From Oscillatoriales cyanobacterium (GTDB lineage Bacteria; Cyanobacteriota; Cyanobacteriia; Cyanobacteriales; Laspinemataceae), in assembly GCA_011390955.1 (NCBI GenBank), contig JAABRM010000007.1, forward strand, positions 62,001 through 126,000: a stretch of DNA of 64,000 nucleotides, given 5' to 3'. Of this stretch, positions 25,149-32,887 are shown one piece after another. The notes under the pieces were generated by a model, which saw only the letters and a program-made list of their open reading frames with translations, ran no database searches and was not told the DNA's origin. Each line of letters begins with the position of its first letter. Position 1 is the first letter of the stretch. The position numbers and the translations under genes were made by a program.

Positions 25149-26048
25149 TTACAAACCCAATTTAGCTAAAACCGGCTTGACCGAAACAATATGCTTATTC
25201 ATGCCCAGCTTACTCGGCTTAATGCCTAAAGCCAAACCGATAATTTCGGTGATATAAATAATCGGCATATTGTAAGAAACATTGTATTGTTTCTCGATAT
25301 CCGGCTGGCGGAGTTCTAAATTAGTGTCACACAGAGGACAAGCCAAAACAATGCAATCTGCCCCCAAAGCTTTGGCCTCATCTAATATATTCTTAGTCAG
25401 GTCAAAAGCTACATCTTGTTTAGATACCAAAATCGGGCCACCGCAGCACTTAACTTTGGACTTGAAGTCAACAACTTCTGCCCCACAAATTTCCGACAAT
25501 CGATCCATTGATGTGGGGAAAACTGGCGAATCCCATCCGGTGATATCGGCGGGTCGAGTCAACAGACAACCATAATAACAAGCCACTTTTAAGCCGGTTA
25601 ATGGTCTTTTGACCTGCGAGGCAATATCGATATCATTGACTAACACATCTACGACATTTCTCACCCGGATATTATATTCAGAAACATCGATCCCCATTTC
25701 TGACATAATCGCCGTGATTTTTTCCTTTTCCGTGGGATCTTTTAATGCCTTCATTGCCCGGGCTGATTTGTTGTAACAACCGGAACAAGATGCCAATAAA
25801 TCGAGGTTTTGTTTTTGGGCTAAGGCCACATTTCGGGCAGCCATTGCCATACCCACATCGTGAGAAACACTGGCGGCGATCGAACCTCCACAACAAGACC
25901 AGTCTTTGAGGTCTTCGAGTTCAACGCCTAATGCCTCCATGACCACTTTGGTGGAAATATCAAATTCTTTGGCGGTGGTATGCAGGCTGCATCCGGGATA
26001 GTAAGAATATTTCTGGGTTTTGGTAGTTTTGGTAACTGTTGCCGTCAT
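25149..26048 (-). CDS. hdrB1: HdrB1-like subunit with two complete CCG domains
   Basis: 299 residues. Two cysteine-rich CCG domains are complete: Cys20, Cys52-Cys53, Cys88 and Cys91 in the first, and Cys157/161, Cys201-Cys202, Cys237 and Cys240 in the second (CCGG in both). In heterodisulfide reductases these bind non-cubane [4Fe-4S] clusters that split a disulfide or bind a thiol substrate. Length agrees with B1 of the sulfur-oxidising sHdr complex. It starts 2 nt after the hdrC1 stop, so it is co-transcribed. Soluble cytoplasmic enzyme; substrate probably a protein- or thiol-bound sulfane sulfur. Confidence 0.88.
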   Translation of the reverse strand: MTATVTKTTKTQKYSYYPGCSLHTTAKEFDISTKVVMEALGVELEDLKDWSCCGGSIAASVSHDVGMAMAARNVALAQKQNLDLLASCSGCYNKSARAMKALKDPTEKEKITAIMSEMGIDVSEYNIRVRNVVDVLVNDIDIASQVKRPLTGLKVACYYGCLLTRPADITGWDSPVFPTSMDRLSEICGAEVVDFKSKVKCCGGPILVSKQDVAFDLTKNILDEAKALGADCIVLACPLCDTNLELRQPDIEKQYNVSYNMPIIYITEIIGLALGIKPSKLGMNKHIVSVKPVLAKLGL

Positions 26049-26050
26049 GA

Positions 26051-26665
26051 TTATTTTGCCTTTTCTAATGCTTCTTTAAATGTTTTGGGGTCTTTGATTT
26101 TGTCAGGTAAGGGTGACATTTTGCCTTTGAGGGCTAATTGAATCCCTAATGGCGCTTGGTCGATCATGGCTTTTAATCCGCCATATCGCTGCATTAATTC
26201 TGGTTCAAAAAGGATGCCGCGTTTTTCAACTAAGTCCACAAATATTTGATTAAATCGAGTCGAGTCGTTTTCGATTCCTTGGCGAATGGCGATCGCTTTT
26301 ACCGCTTCAATTACGTCGGAAGGACGCACTCCACGGGGGCATCGGGTGGTACAGATATAGCAAGAACTACACATCCATAAAGTGTTACTTTGCAGTACCT
26401 TTTCCCATTCCCCGCGTTGCACCATTAAAATTAGGGTTCGAGGGGACATATCCATCCGGTCAATATTGGTACAGCCACCGCTACAAGTACCACATTGCAT
26501 ACAAGCGGCGATCGCTGCCCCTTTGCCACCTTCCGCTACGACTTTCTTCATAAAGTCGGAATTCATTTTATCGCCATCTAATTGGCGATCTTTTTTCAGA
26601 CCAAAGACAAATTTTCTTTTAGATTTTGTTGTTTTTGTTGTTTCTTTTGTCGGGTTGACTGCCAT
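26051..26665 (-). CDS. hdrC1: HdrC1-like ferredoxin subunit
   Basis: 204 residues with two [4Fe-4S] motifs: Cys55/58/61/65 (CMQCGTCSGGC) and Cys99/102/105/109 (CSSCYICTTRCP). This is the HdrC pattern, which relays electrons between HdrA flavin and the HdrB clusters. A basic N-terminus of about 30 residues (KETTKTTKSKRK) is extra. Located between hdrA (10 bp upstream) and hdrB1 (2 bp downstream), all in one direction. Confidence 0.88.
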   Translation of the reverse strand: MAVNPTKETTKTTKSKRKFVFGLKKDRQLDGDKMNSDFMKKVVAEGGKGAAIAACMQCGTCSGGCTNIDRMDMSPRTLILMVQRGEWEKVLQSNTLWMCSSCYICTTRCPRGVRPSDVIEAVKAIAIRQGIENDSTRFNQIFVDLVEKRGILFEPELMQRYGGLKAMIDQAPLGIQLALKGKMSPLPDKIKDPKTFKEALEKAK

Positions 26666-26675
26666 TGTTTTTACC

Positions 26676-27743
26676 TCACTTCACTGCTGCCATTGTTGCC
26701 ACTGCTTGCCCATTCATGCTTAAGGCAAAATTCGCGGGATTGCTGGCAATAAAACTGACCATTTCTGCCGCTGCCGATCGCCCATCGGTAATTGATTCCA
26801 TAATCGCTTTTGGCCCCGTGGCTGCCCCCGCGAGAAAAATCCCTTCCCGGTGAGACGCATTATTAGAATATTGTTGATGAGCAGTAGCATAGAAGCGATC
26901 GCAACCAATTTTTAAACCAGCCACTTCTGCTAAATCAGAATTTCCTTCCATTCCCACCATCAAAACCAACAAATCCACCGTCAACCGCATTGGTTTTGCG
27001 GTCAAAGTATCTTCTAAGCGCAATAGCAAACTGCCATTATTTTGCTCTGCTGCTTCAGAAAGCCGACCTCGGAGAAACTGCACCCCAAACCGTTCCTGAG
27101 AAGTGCGATAAAGTTCCTCATAACCGCGACCAAACACTCGAATATCCATATAGAGGCAGTAAACTTCACAATCAGGAAGTTGTTCTTTAACCTCAATGCC
27201 CACCTTAATTGCATTGGTACAGCAAACTCGCGAACAATAATTATTATTCACCTTCTCATCGCGAGAACCAACACAATGAATCATCGCCACTTTTTTCGGC
27301 GGTTTTCCGGCCTTAGTTTTTAAACTTTGCGTCTTCAACATTGCATCCAGTTCCACGGAATTGATGCAATTATCATAAACTCCGTAGCCGTATTCTTCCT
27401 TTAAAGTAGCATCAAAATGGTGATATCCCGTGGCCACTAGAATTGACGCTGCCTCAATTTTTTCTCCAGTGGATGTAGTCACGGTAAAATTCGGGGCATC
27501 ACCGTTAATCTCAGTCACCGTCGTATTAGTTAAAATTCTGGTATTCCCCAAACCTGCCGTCAGATTCGCGGTAATTTCCGAAGCATCGGTAAAATCAGGA
27601 AATACTTTATACCACTTATTTAAATGTCCGCCAATTGTTGCTTGCTTCTCAATTAAAACCACATTGATGCCAAAATTTTGCAGTTTTCCCGCCGCTGCTA
27701 ATCCCGCCGGGCCGCCACCAATTACTACTACCTGTTTATTCAT
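26676..27743 (-). CDS. hdrA: HdrA-like flavoprotein, short sHdr type
   Basis: 355 residues. FAD site GGGPAGLAAAGKL at 9-21, then the HdrA-type cysteine region with Cys157 (HCVGSRD), Cys170, Cys174 and Cys175 (YCSRVCC), and a C-terminal GAATGPKAIMESITDGRSAA. Methanogen HdrA is about 650 residues with extra ferredoxin domains; the short form seen here is that of the sulfur-oxidising sHdr complex and of QmoA-like proteins. Gene order C2-X-B2-A-C1-B1 supports sHdr. A 117-bp palindromic element separates it from hdrB2. Confidence 0.88.
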   Translation of the reverse strand: MNKQVVVIGGGPAGLAAAGKLQNFGINVVLIEKQATIGGHLNKWYKVFPDFTDASEITANLTAGLGNTRILTNTTVTEINGDAPNFTVTTSTGEKIEAASILVATGYHHFDATLKEEYGYGVYDNCINSVELDAMLKTQSLKTKAGKPPKKVAMIHCVGSRDEKVNNNYCSRVCCTNAIKVGIEVKEQLPDCEVYCLYMDIRVFGRGYEELYRTSQERFGVQFLRGRLSEAAEQNNGSLLLRLEDTLTAKPMRLTVDLLVLMVGMEGNSDLAEVAGLKIGCDRFYATAHQQYSNNASHREGIFLAGAATGPKAIMESITDGRSAAAEMVSFIASNPANFALSMNGQAVATMAAVK

Positions 27744-27783
27744 TTTTTTTACCTCTTAATTTTTATACTTTTTAGTTACCTCT

Positions 27784-27900
27784 CTCGTTCCCAGGCTCCA
27801 GCCTGGGAACGCTTATCCAGAGGCTCTGCCTCATGTTTGTCTATCTCACTGGAGGCAGAGCCTCCGTTGGGGCGTTCCCAGGCTGGAGCCTGGGAACGAG
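27784..27900. mobile_element. 117-bp MITE-like element with perfect 28-bp terminal inverted repeats
   Basis: The left end CTCGTTCCCAGGCTCCAGCC plus eight more bases is exactly complementary to the right end. A second inner inverted pair (AGAGGCTCTGCCTC and GAGGCAGAGCCTC) makes almost the whole unit foldable. No coding capacity. It is inserted between hdrB2 and hdrA, inside an otherwise tight operon, where the RNA hairpin could alter expression of the downstream genes. No target-site duplication could be fixed with certainty. Confidence 0.8.
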
Positions 27901-27925
27901 GCAATTAAGGGGGGTTAGGGGGTAT

Positions 27926-28972
27926 CTAAAAAGGTCTTCTCCGCTCTTCCTCAGTTTTAGACTTATCGTAGGGAATGCCGATTTTATCCAGCAAAGGCTC
28001 GATCTGCACCACTTTGGCATTAAATCCGCAATCCTTAAACGGGTCGTAACCTAACATCAACCCCGCAAGTTGTGCGTAGTCCATCACGGAGACATCAAAC
28101 TCTTCTTCCAGCACTTCTTTAATCGTGCCTTGTTCCGCATCCAAAAAGACCGTACAACCGGGACAATTAGTGAGCATTACATTACAGTCTGGATGGGCTT
28201 CTTTCAAACTAGCCATTTTCTTATAAACGCTACTGGCAGTATAGTCGCGGTTTTCTGGGAAAGCGCACTGACGGAAACCCATACCACAGCAATGACGCCG
28301 TTCTGGATAATCCACAATTTCTGCCCCAAAAGCTTCCAGAAGTCCGACTAAAACTTGGGGAAATTCTACCCCACCCATTGCTTCACCTGGAAAGATTTTA
28401 CCATAGTGACAGCCAATATGATCGACCGCCTTAATTCCCTTCAAGCTATACTTAGCTTTTTCGGCTAATTTATGTCGGTTAGCATAGAACACATCAGAAG
28501 CGTGAACCACAGAAGGCCGTCCTCCAGACACATGAGGAATCCAGAACTCACGTCCGGTAGTTTCTTTTAAGGTTTTGGCGGTATATTCTCGTAATTCTGG
28601 TTCTTCTTCCCAGAGTTTAATTACTTCGGTGTAGTTGGCAAAAGAAGTGACACAGAATGAGAAGAGATTATCAACTCCTTGTTCATAATGAGCGAGGGAA
28701 AAATTCCGCGCTGCGATCACCATTTGGGCTTCGATGGTTGTGACATCTCCGTGATAGCCGATCGCCCCACAAGAAGTATGTCCGGGTGCTTCCCGCAAAT
28801 CCATACCCAAATCATTTTTCAAAATTTTATACGCAATGCCTTCGGTGTATGGGGCGGCACTTTGCAGGAAGCAACTGCGGAAGCATCCCCACAATTTACC
28901 CCCTTCATCGTCTACGGTTGGCACGTGCTTTTGGTGTTTATCCCACAGGATATTTTCTCTTGCTACTTTCAT
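27926..28972 (-). CDS. hdrB2: HdrB2-like subunit, first CCG domain degenerate
   Basis: 348 residues. The second CCG domain is complete (Cys188, Cys228-Cys229, Cys270, Cys273). The first is incomplete: Cys30/34 are present, but the CC pair is SCG with only Cys68, and the last CxxC reads Cys107-VTS. So only one non-cubane cluster is expected. Length and position match B2 of sHdr, which is longer than B1. A C-terminal arginine-rich tail ends the protein. It follows a DUF2202 gene (70 bp) and precedes the MITE and hdrA. Confidence 0.86.
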   Translation of the reverse strand: MKVARENILWDKHQKHVPTVDDEGGKLWGCFRSCFLQSAAPYTEGIAYKILKNDLGMDLREAPGHTSCGAIGYHGDVTTIEAQMVIAARNFSLAHYEQGVDNLFSFCVTSFANYTEVIKLWEEEPELREYTAKTLKETTGREFWIPHVSGGRPSVVHASDVFYANRHKLAEKAKYSLKGIKAVDHIGCHYGKIFPGEAMGGVEFPQVLVGLLEAFGAEIVDYPERRHCCGMGFRQCAFPENRDYTASSVYKKMASLKEAHPDCNVMLTNCPGCTVFLDAEQGTIKEVLEEEFDVSVMDYAQLAGLMLGYDPFKDCGFNAKVVQIEPLLDKIGIPYDKSKTEEERRRPF

Positions 28973-29042
28973 AATGGCTTCTCCTTATTTTATTGGTGAT
29001 TAATGTTGCTGTTGTTATCAATTTCGGCATGAAGGTAGAAAA

Positions 29043-29885
29043 TTATCCGAGCGCCGTCCAATCAGTTGTCTGCATTCTCGCCATAAGATTAGTCTGTTCT
29101 TGATTGTCAGAACAGCCGAGGGCTAACTGATTCTGAGATAAGTCAACGATTTCGGTGACATTGCCTAAACCAATCGACTGGCTTTGGTCAGACAAATTAG
29201 GATTATTTAGAGCAATTTGCTCGCATCCCTGAACTTGACAGTTGTTCATTTGGTTCAACGAATTTAACCAAAAATTTGCGGCATATTCTGAGCGATCGCC
29301 TCCGTTAACCCGGTAATTATTGCCTTGTTTTCCGGTCAGAACATCGCTTTGGCGATCGCTCACCAACATCTGATTAGTTTGCATCCCAGTCAGCGGATCC
29401 TCTGCATTAGTTTCACCGTTCAAGTTTGAGGTAAATGCATTCAGATGATTATTCGATCCACTCAACAGTTGTTCATACACCTGTTGAATATCTGCGTTAT
29501 CTGTTTGGGCAATTCGTTCTTGTAAATCGACAATATCAGTCTCTTCAATTAAAACTCCCACCTTCAGAGCTTCAGTCAGAGATTGACTTCCTTGGGCGAC
29601 CAGAGTGTTGTACAATTCTTGCAAATCTGGATTGACAAAAACACCAATCGGACGATCGCCCACGGGGTCGGAAATCTGATAGCGATCGAGCAGAGTTTCA
29701 ATCTTAGTCTCGTGCCGGTCTTCGCTCTTGGCAATATTTTGGAAAATAGGCACGCCCCACTTTTCATACAGGGTGACATACACATCATGCGCTAGTTTTT
29801 CTTCTTCGCGCATATAGATCAGACCTTCGGTTTCGGAAGCATCCAGACTATTATTGATAGTACCAAAATTGTTGCCGTTTTGCAC
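29043..29885 (-). CDS. DUF2202 ferritin-like protein inside the Hdr operon
   Basis: 280 residues, no signal peptide. Residues 20-155 carry the DUF2202 pattern: MREEEKLAHDVYVTLYEKWGV, FQNIAKSEDRHETKIETLL, LIEETDIVDLQERI and GSNNHLNAFT. The Glu/His spacing suggests a di-iron-type helical bundle. The remaining 120 residues are Asn/Gln-rich and unlike the family. In published sHdr operons a small unrelated hypothetical gene occupies a comparable place; a ferritin-like protein here is unusual. Role in iron or oxygen protection of the Fe-S subunits is a guess. Confidence 0.78.
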   Translation of the reverse strand: MQNGNNFGTINNSLDASETEGLIYMREEEKLAHDVYVTLYEKWGVPIFQNIAKSEDRHETKIETLLDRYQISDPVGDRPIGVFVNPDLQELYNTLVAQGSQSLTEALKVGVLIEETDIVDLQERIAQTDNADIQQVYEQLLSGSNNHLNAFTSNLNGETNAEDPLTGMQTNQMLVSDRQSDVLTGKQGNNYRVNGGDRSEYAANFWLNSLNQMNNCQVQGCEQIALNNPNLSDQSQSIGLGNVTEIVDLSQNQLALGCSDNQEQTNLMARMQTTDWTALG

Positions 29886-29915
29886 GATTTTTTCCTTGAT
29901 TTACTTTAATTTACT

Positions 29916-30614
29916 TTAAGGCATTTCGTAGGTTCTGCTATCCGCAGTCTCTACCCAGTTGTCCCAAAACTTCTCAACTTCTTCTTTGCTACCGAGTTTC
30001 TTTTCCATGCCTTTTTCTACCGCATCCATTAACTCGACCGCCCCGGTTGCTTGATAAATTGCCCGCAATTCATCCATATCTTTTTCGGGAATCACTCGGT
30101 GGGAACCTGCGCTATTTTCCTTGTCCATTGGGACATCCCACCATTCCCGCATTTCCGCCATGTGTTCGTAATAATATTCCCAGTTTTCGCCCATTTCGGG
30201 GAAATGTTCCGGGGTAATATTTTCTGCCAACAAGGTATAGCCTCGTTTCAGCATATTTTCCCCAAATACTCGCTTGGCAAATAACTGTTGTCTGCCTTTT
30301 TCCGACTCGGCAAAATAACCGTGACGCACGGAAAGACGACGCAAAGCGAGAATTACTGAAGCGGTACTGTTGCCTCTCGGACACCGCGTTTTACAAGAAA
30401 AACATTGCCCGCAAAACCAAATTTTGTCTGACTTGAGTAAGTCGATCAGCCAGTCTTCGTCTTCGGTTTGGCAAATGTTCATCACCTCGCGAGGGGAATA
30501 ATCATAAACCTCCGCTGCTGGACAAACCGCAGTACATACACCGCAGTTCAGGCAGGCATTCATTCCATGTTGATATTGAATGTCTTGTTTCAGTTCGTCA
30601 ACTAACTTGCCCAT
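29916..30614 (-). CDS. hdrC2: HdrC2-like ferredoxin subunit
   Basis: 232 residues with two [4Fe-4S] motifs: Cys21/24/27/31 (CLNCGVCTAVC) and Cys68/71/74/78 (CGQCFSCKTRCP). The long, acidic C-terminal part (LAENITPEHFPEMGENWEYY) matches C2 of sHdr operons rather than the shorter C1. First gene of the Hdr transcript. Its upstream region holds palindromes (30666-30685 and 30879-30896) shared in part with the sqr promoter. Confidence 0.87.
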   Translation of the reverse strand: MGKLVDELKQDIQYQHGMNACLNCGVCTAVCPAAEVYDYSPREVMNICQTEDEDWLIDLLKSDKIWFCGQCFSCKTRCPRGNSTASVILALRRLSVRHGYFAESEKGRQQLFAKRVFGENMLKRGYTLLAENITPEHFPEMGENWEYYYEHMAEMREWWDVPMDKENSAGSHRVIPEKDMDELRAIYQATGAVELMDAVEKGMEKKLGSKEEVEKFWDNWVETADSRTYEMP

Positions 30615-30665
30615 TGGTAAACTCCATTTTTTTCGCTGCTCAGTTATGTTAATAACTTTTTATAT

Positions 30666-30685
30666 AACCATATAGTAGTATGGTT
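30666..30685. promoter_or_regulatory. Operator-like inverted repeat upstream of hdrC2
   Basis: AACCATA and TATGGTT, exact complements, are separated by 6 nt (TAGTAG), 52 nt upstream of the hdrC2 start. A related CATAGTAGCATAG string lies at about 30827-30839. This size and spacing fit a dimeric winged-helix regulator site. Inference from symmetry only. Confidence 0.45.
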
Positions 30686-30878
30686 GATTAGCGTTGTCAA
30701 TAAGTAGTTTTGCTTAACTTTCCGGAAATCTTCGGGAGTTTTTGGGATCAAGGAGGATTTACGGAAAAACGTGCCTTAACGTAAAATGATGCTTGCTTAT
30801 TGCTTTTGCTACTCGATCATAATCTACATAGTAGCATAGTTATATAATAGTTGAACAAAAAAATATTTGGCAACTCGC

Positions 30879-30896
30879 TTAAGTATATATACTTAA
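30879..30896. promoter_or_regulatory. Perfect 18-bp palindrome TTAAGTATATATACTTAA
   Basis: A fully self-complementary 18-mer in the hdr/sqr spacer. A near copy, TTAAGTAGATATACTCAA (16 of 18 identical), lies at 31161-31178 just downstream of the probable sqr -10 box (TATAAT, 31123-31128). Two matched copies in one divergent spacer suggest a shared regulator. Confidence 0.5.
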
Positions 30897-31160
30897 CCAA
30901 GATAACTGGCACCACTCCCGGTAGCCTGGGGATAACGCGAAATGTATGGAATTGGCTAGAGGATTCTACTATATATAGAAGATCCCAAATCCTGTCCTTG
31001 GTGGGCAATGCCCCTAAGTTGAGGATTTGGCAATTCTGTCTGGGTGTTACTGCCAGGGGTGTTAGTGCCGGAAGCCCTCCCGACTAAAAATTTTGGTGAT
31101 TCAAAATATTCCTATATAAGTATATAATAGAATCACTGACCAAGACAGATGGCCTTCGAC

Positions 31161-31178
31161 TTAAGTAGATATACTCAA
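31161..31178. promoter_or_regulatory. Second copy of the 18-bp operator-like sequence, in the sqr leader
   Basis: TTAAGTAGATATACTCAA, two mismatches from the perfect palindrome at 30879. It falls where a repressor would block transcription just after the TATAAT box at 31123-31128. Its presence also argues that this stretch is untranslated and that sqr starts at 31227. Confidence 0.45.
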
Positions 31179-31226
31179 ACAACAGATTGGCAGTTGGCAA
31201 TCAGTAACATTACCCAAATAAATAAA

Positions 31227-32543
31227 ATGACAACCTCGACCTCAGAAACCGTTCAAACTCCCGCATTACCGGCAGTTCCCGCAGTCAGCAAAACCGTCCA
31301 TTACCAAATTGCGATCGTTGGGGGTGGTGCAGCGGGAATTACCACCGCGTCTGTACTGTTGAAACGAAATAGTCAGTTAGATGTGGCGATTATTGAGCCT
31401 TCAAATAAGCACTATTATCAACCCGGTTGGACATTGACCGGAGGGGGAGTTTTTCAAATTCAAGATACGGTGAGAAACCAACGGGATTTGATTCCTGCGG
31501 GGGCAACTTGGATTCAAGATCGAGTGGTGAAATTAGACCCCGATCGCAATGCGGTGATTACTAAAGAAGGCATTGAAGTTTTATATGAATATTTAATTGT
31601 TTGTCCCGGAATTCAAGTTGATTGGCATTTAATTAAAGGATTACCAGAGGCGATCGGGAAAAACGGCGTCACTAGCAACTATTCTCCTAAATATGCTTCT
31701 TACACCTGGGAACTAATTCAAAAATTCTCTGGTGGCAACGCCCTATTTACCTTTCCAAATACGCCGATTAAATGTGGTGGCGCTCCCCAAAAAGTGATGT
31801 ATATGGCCGATGATGTATTCCGCAGTAAATGGGGTCTGCATCAGCGCAGTAAAGTCATGTTTTTAACTCCGGGAACGAGAATGTTTGCGGTGCCGGAATA
31901 TTCCGCTTTATTAGATCAAGTAGTCAAAGAACGGGAAATAGGCGTAAAATTCCGCCACAATCTTAAGGAAATCAAAGGAGAAAGTAAAGCAGCTATCTTT
32001 GATATTTTTGATACTTCCGGCAATGTGGTGGATGAAGTCACCTATCAATATGAAATGATTCACGTTGCCCCACCGCAAAGCGCCCCGGATTTTATTAAAC
32101 AAAGTCCTTTAGCCACTCCCACCAATCCTTATGGTTGGGTAGATGTGGATCAATATACAATGCAACACAATCGCTACCCCAACGTATTTGCTTTAGGGGA
32201 TGCTTCTTCGGCCCCTACGTCTAAAACTGCCGCTGCCGTCCGCAAACAAGCCCCCGTGGTTGCCGAAAATTTACTCGCTTTCATGGCCGCGAAACCTTTA
32301 ATGGCTAAATATGATGGTTATACTTGTTGCCCTTTAATCACTGGCTATGATAAAACCATCATGTCAGAATTTAGCGGTTATACGGCTATCCCAATGTCTA
32401 GCTTTCCCCTCAATCCGATCAAAGAACGTTGGATTATGTGGAAAATGAAGACCACTGTTTTACCCTGGGTTTACTGGAATCGGATGCTGAAAGGCGCAAA
32501 ATTTGAGGGAGATTATATTAAGTTTCTGCAATGGAAAAAATAA
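31227..32543 (+). CDS. sqr: Sulfide:quinone oxidoreductase, type II-like
   Basis: 438 residues from the ATG at 31227; an in-frame ATG at 31149 would add 26 residues but covers an operator-like sequence. FAD site VGGGAAGITTA at 31-41. The two catalytic cysteines of type II SQR are found as Cys183 (PIKCGGAPQK) and Cys368 (DGYTCCPLITGY), matching the human enzyme pattern; ALGDASSAPTSKTAAA binds FAD. It oxidises sulfide to sulfane sulfur or polysulfide and reduces membrane quinone, here plastoquinone. The C-terminal amphipathic end (MWKMKTTVLPWVYWNRML) should dock on the membrane. Divergent from the Hdr operon. Confidence 0.93.
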   Translation: MTTSTSETVQTPALPAVPAVSKTVHYQIAIVGGGAAGITTASVLLKRNSQLDVAIIEPSNKHYYQPGWTLTGGGVFQIQDTVRNQRDLIPAGATWIQDRVVKLDPDRNAVITKEGIEVLYEYLIVCPGIQVDWHLIKGLPEAIGKNGVTSNYSPKYASYTWELIQKFSGGNALFTFPNTPIKCGGAPQKVMYMADDVFRSKWGLHQRSKVMFLTPGTRMFAVPEYSALLDQVVKEREIGVKFRHNLKEIKGESKAAIFDIFDTSGNVVDEVTYQYEMIHVAPPQSAPDFIKQSPLATPTNPYGWVDVDQYTMQHNRYPNVFALGDASSAPTSKTAAAVRKQAPVVAENLLAFMAAKPLMAKYDGYTCCPLITGYDKTIMSEFSGYTAIPMSSFPLNPIKERWIMWKMKTTVLPWVYWNRMLKGAKFEGDYIKFLQWKK

Positions 32544-32887
32544 ACACATAATGGTAGCATCTAGCCTCCAGGACGCGATCGCGAATTTATAACCTATATA
32601 CTTTGAGATATATTTTGAACGGTGGACTTCGGTCACGCTATCTCGCGTCAAGGTGGATTTGTAGGGGCGCTGCGGAAAAGCGCCCTGTTGCTAGGGGTTT
32701 TGCTAGGGGGTTTGCTAGAGGTTTTGCTTTAAGTTGGGGGCGCAAGCATTGCGCCCCTACATGGAAGAACGATTTCTCGTCATCAAATGTATTACCTTGA
32801 CAGGAATAACAATGCCCACGGGAGTGATTCTGTGGTAAAATACGACTTTTGTGTGGTGCTGATTCGTAAGCGAGGTTATTACTTAAA
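32544..32887. other. Intergenic spacer with imperfect short repeats
   Basis: 344 bp between the two SQR genes. It contains four imperfect copies of TTGCTAGGGGTTT (about 32688-32730), followed by a GGGGGCGCAAGCATTGCGCCCC palindrome that starts near 32737, and an ACCTATATACTTTGAGATATAT stretch near 32590 resembling the AT-rich palindromes at 30879. No gene is seen. Confidence 0.55.

Larger units (their letters stand above)
30615..31226. other. Divergent hdr/sqr control region
   Basis: About 610 bp between hdrC2 and the preferred sqr start, AT-rich with several short palindromes (listed separately) and no believable gene. The open frame at 30851-31087 lacks any family pattern. Both operons read outward from here, so shared regulation by one repressor or activator is likely. 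No regulator gene of the ArsR/SqrR type is seen in the window. Confidence 0.6.
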
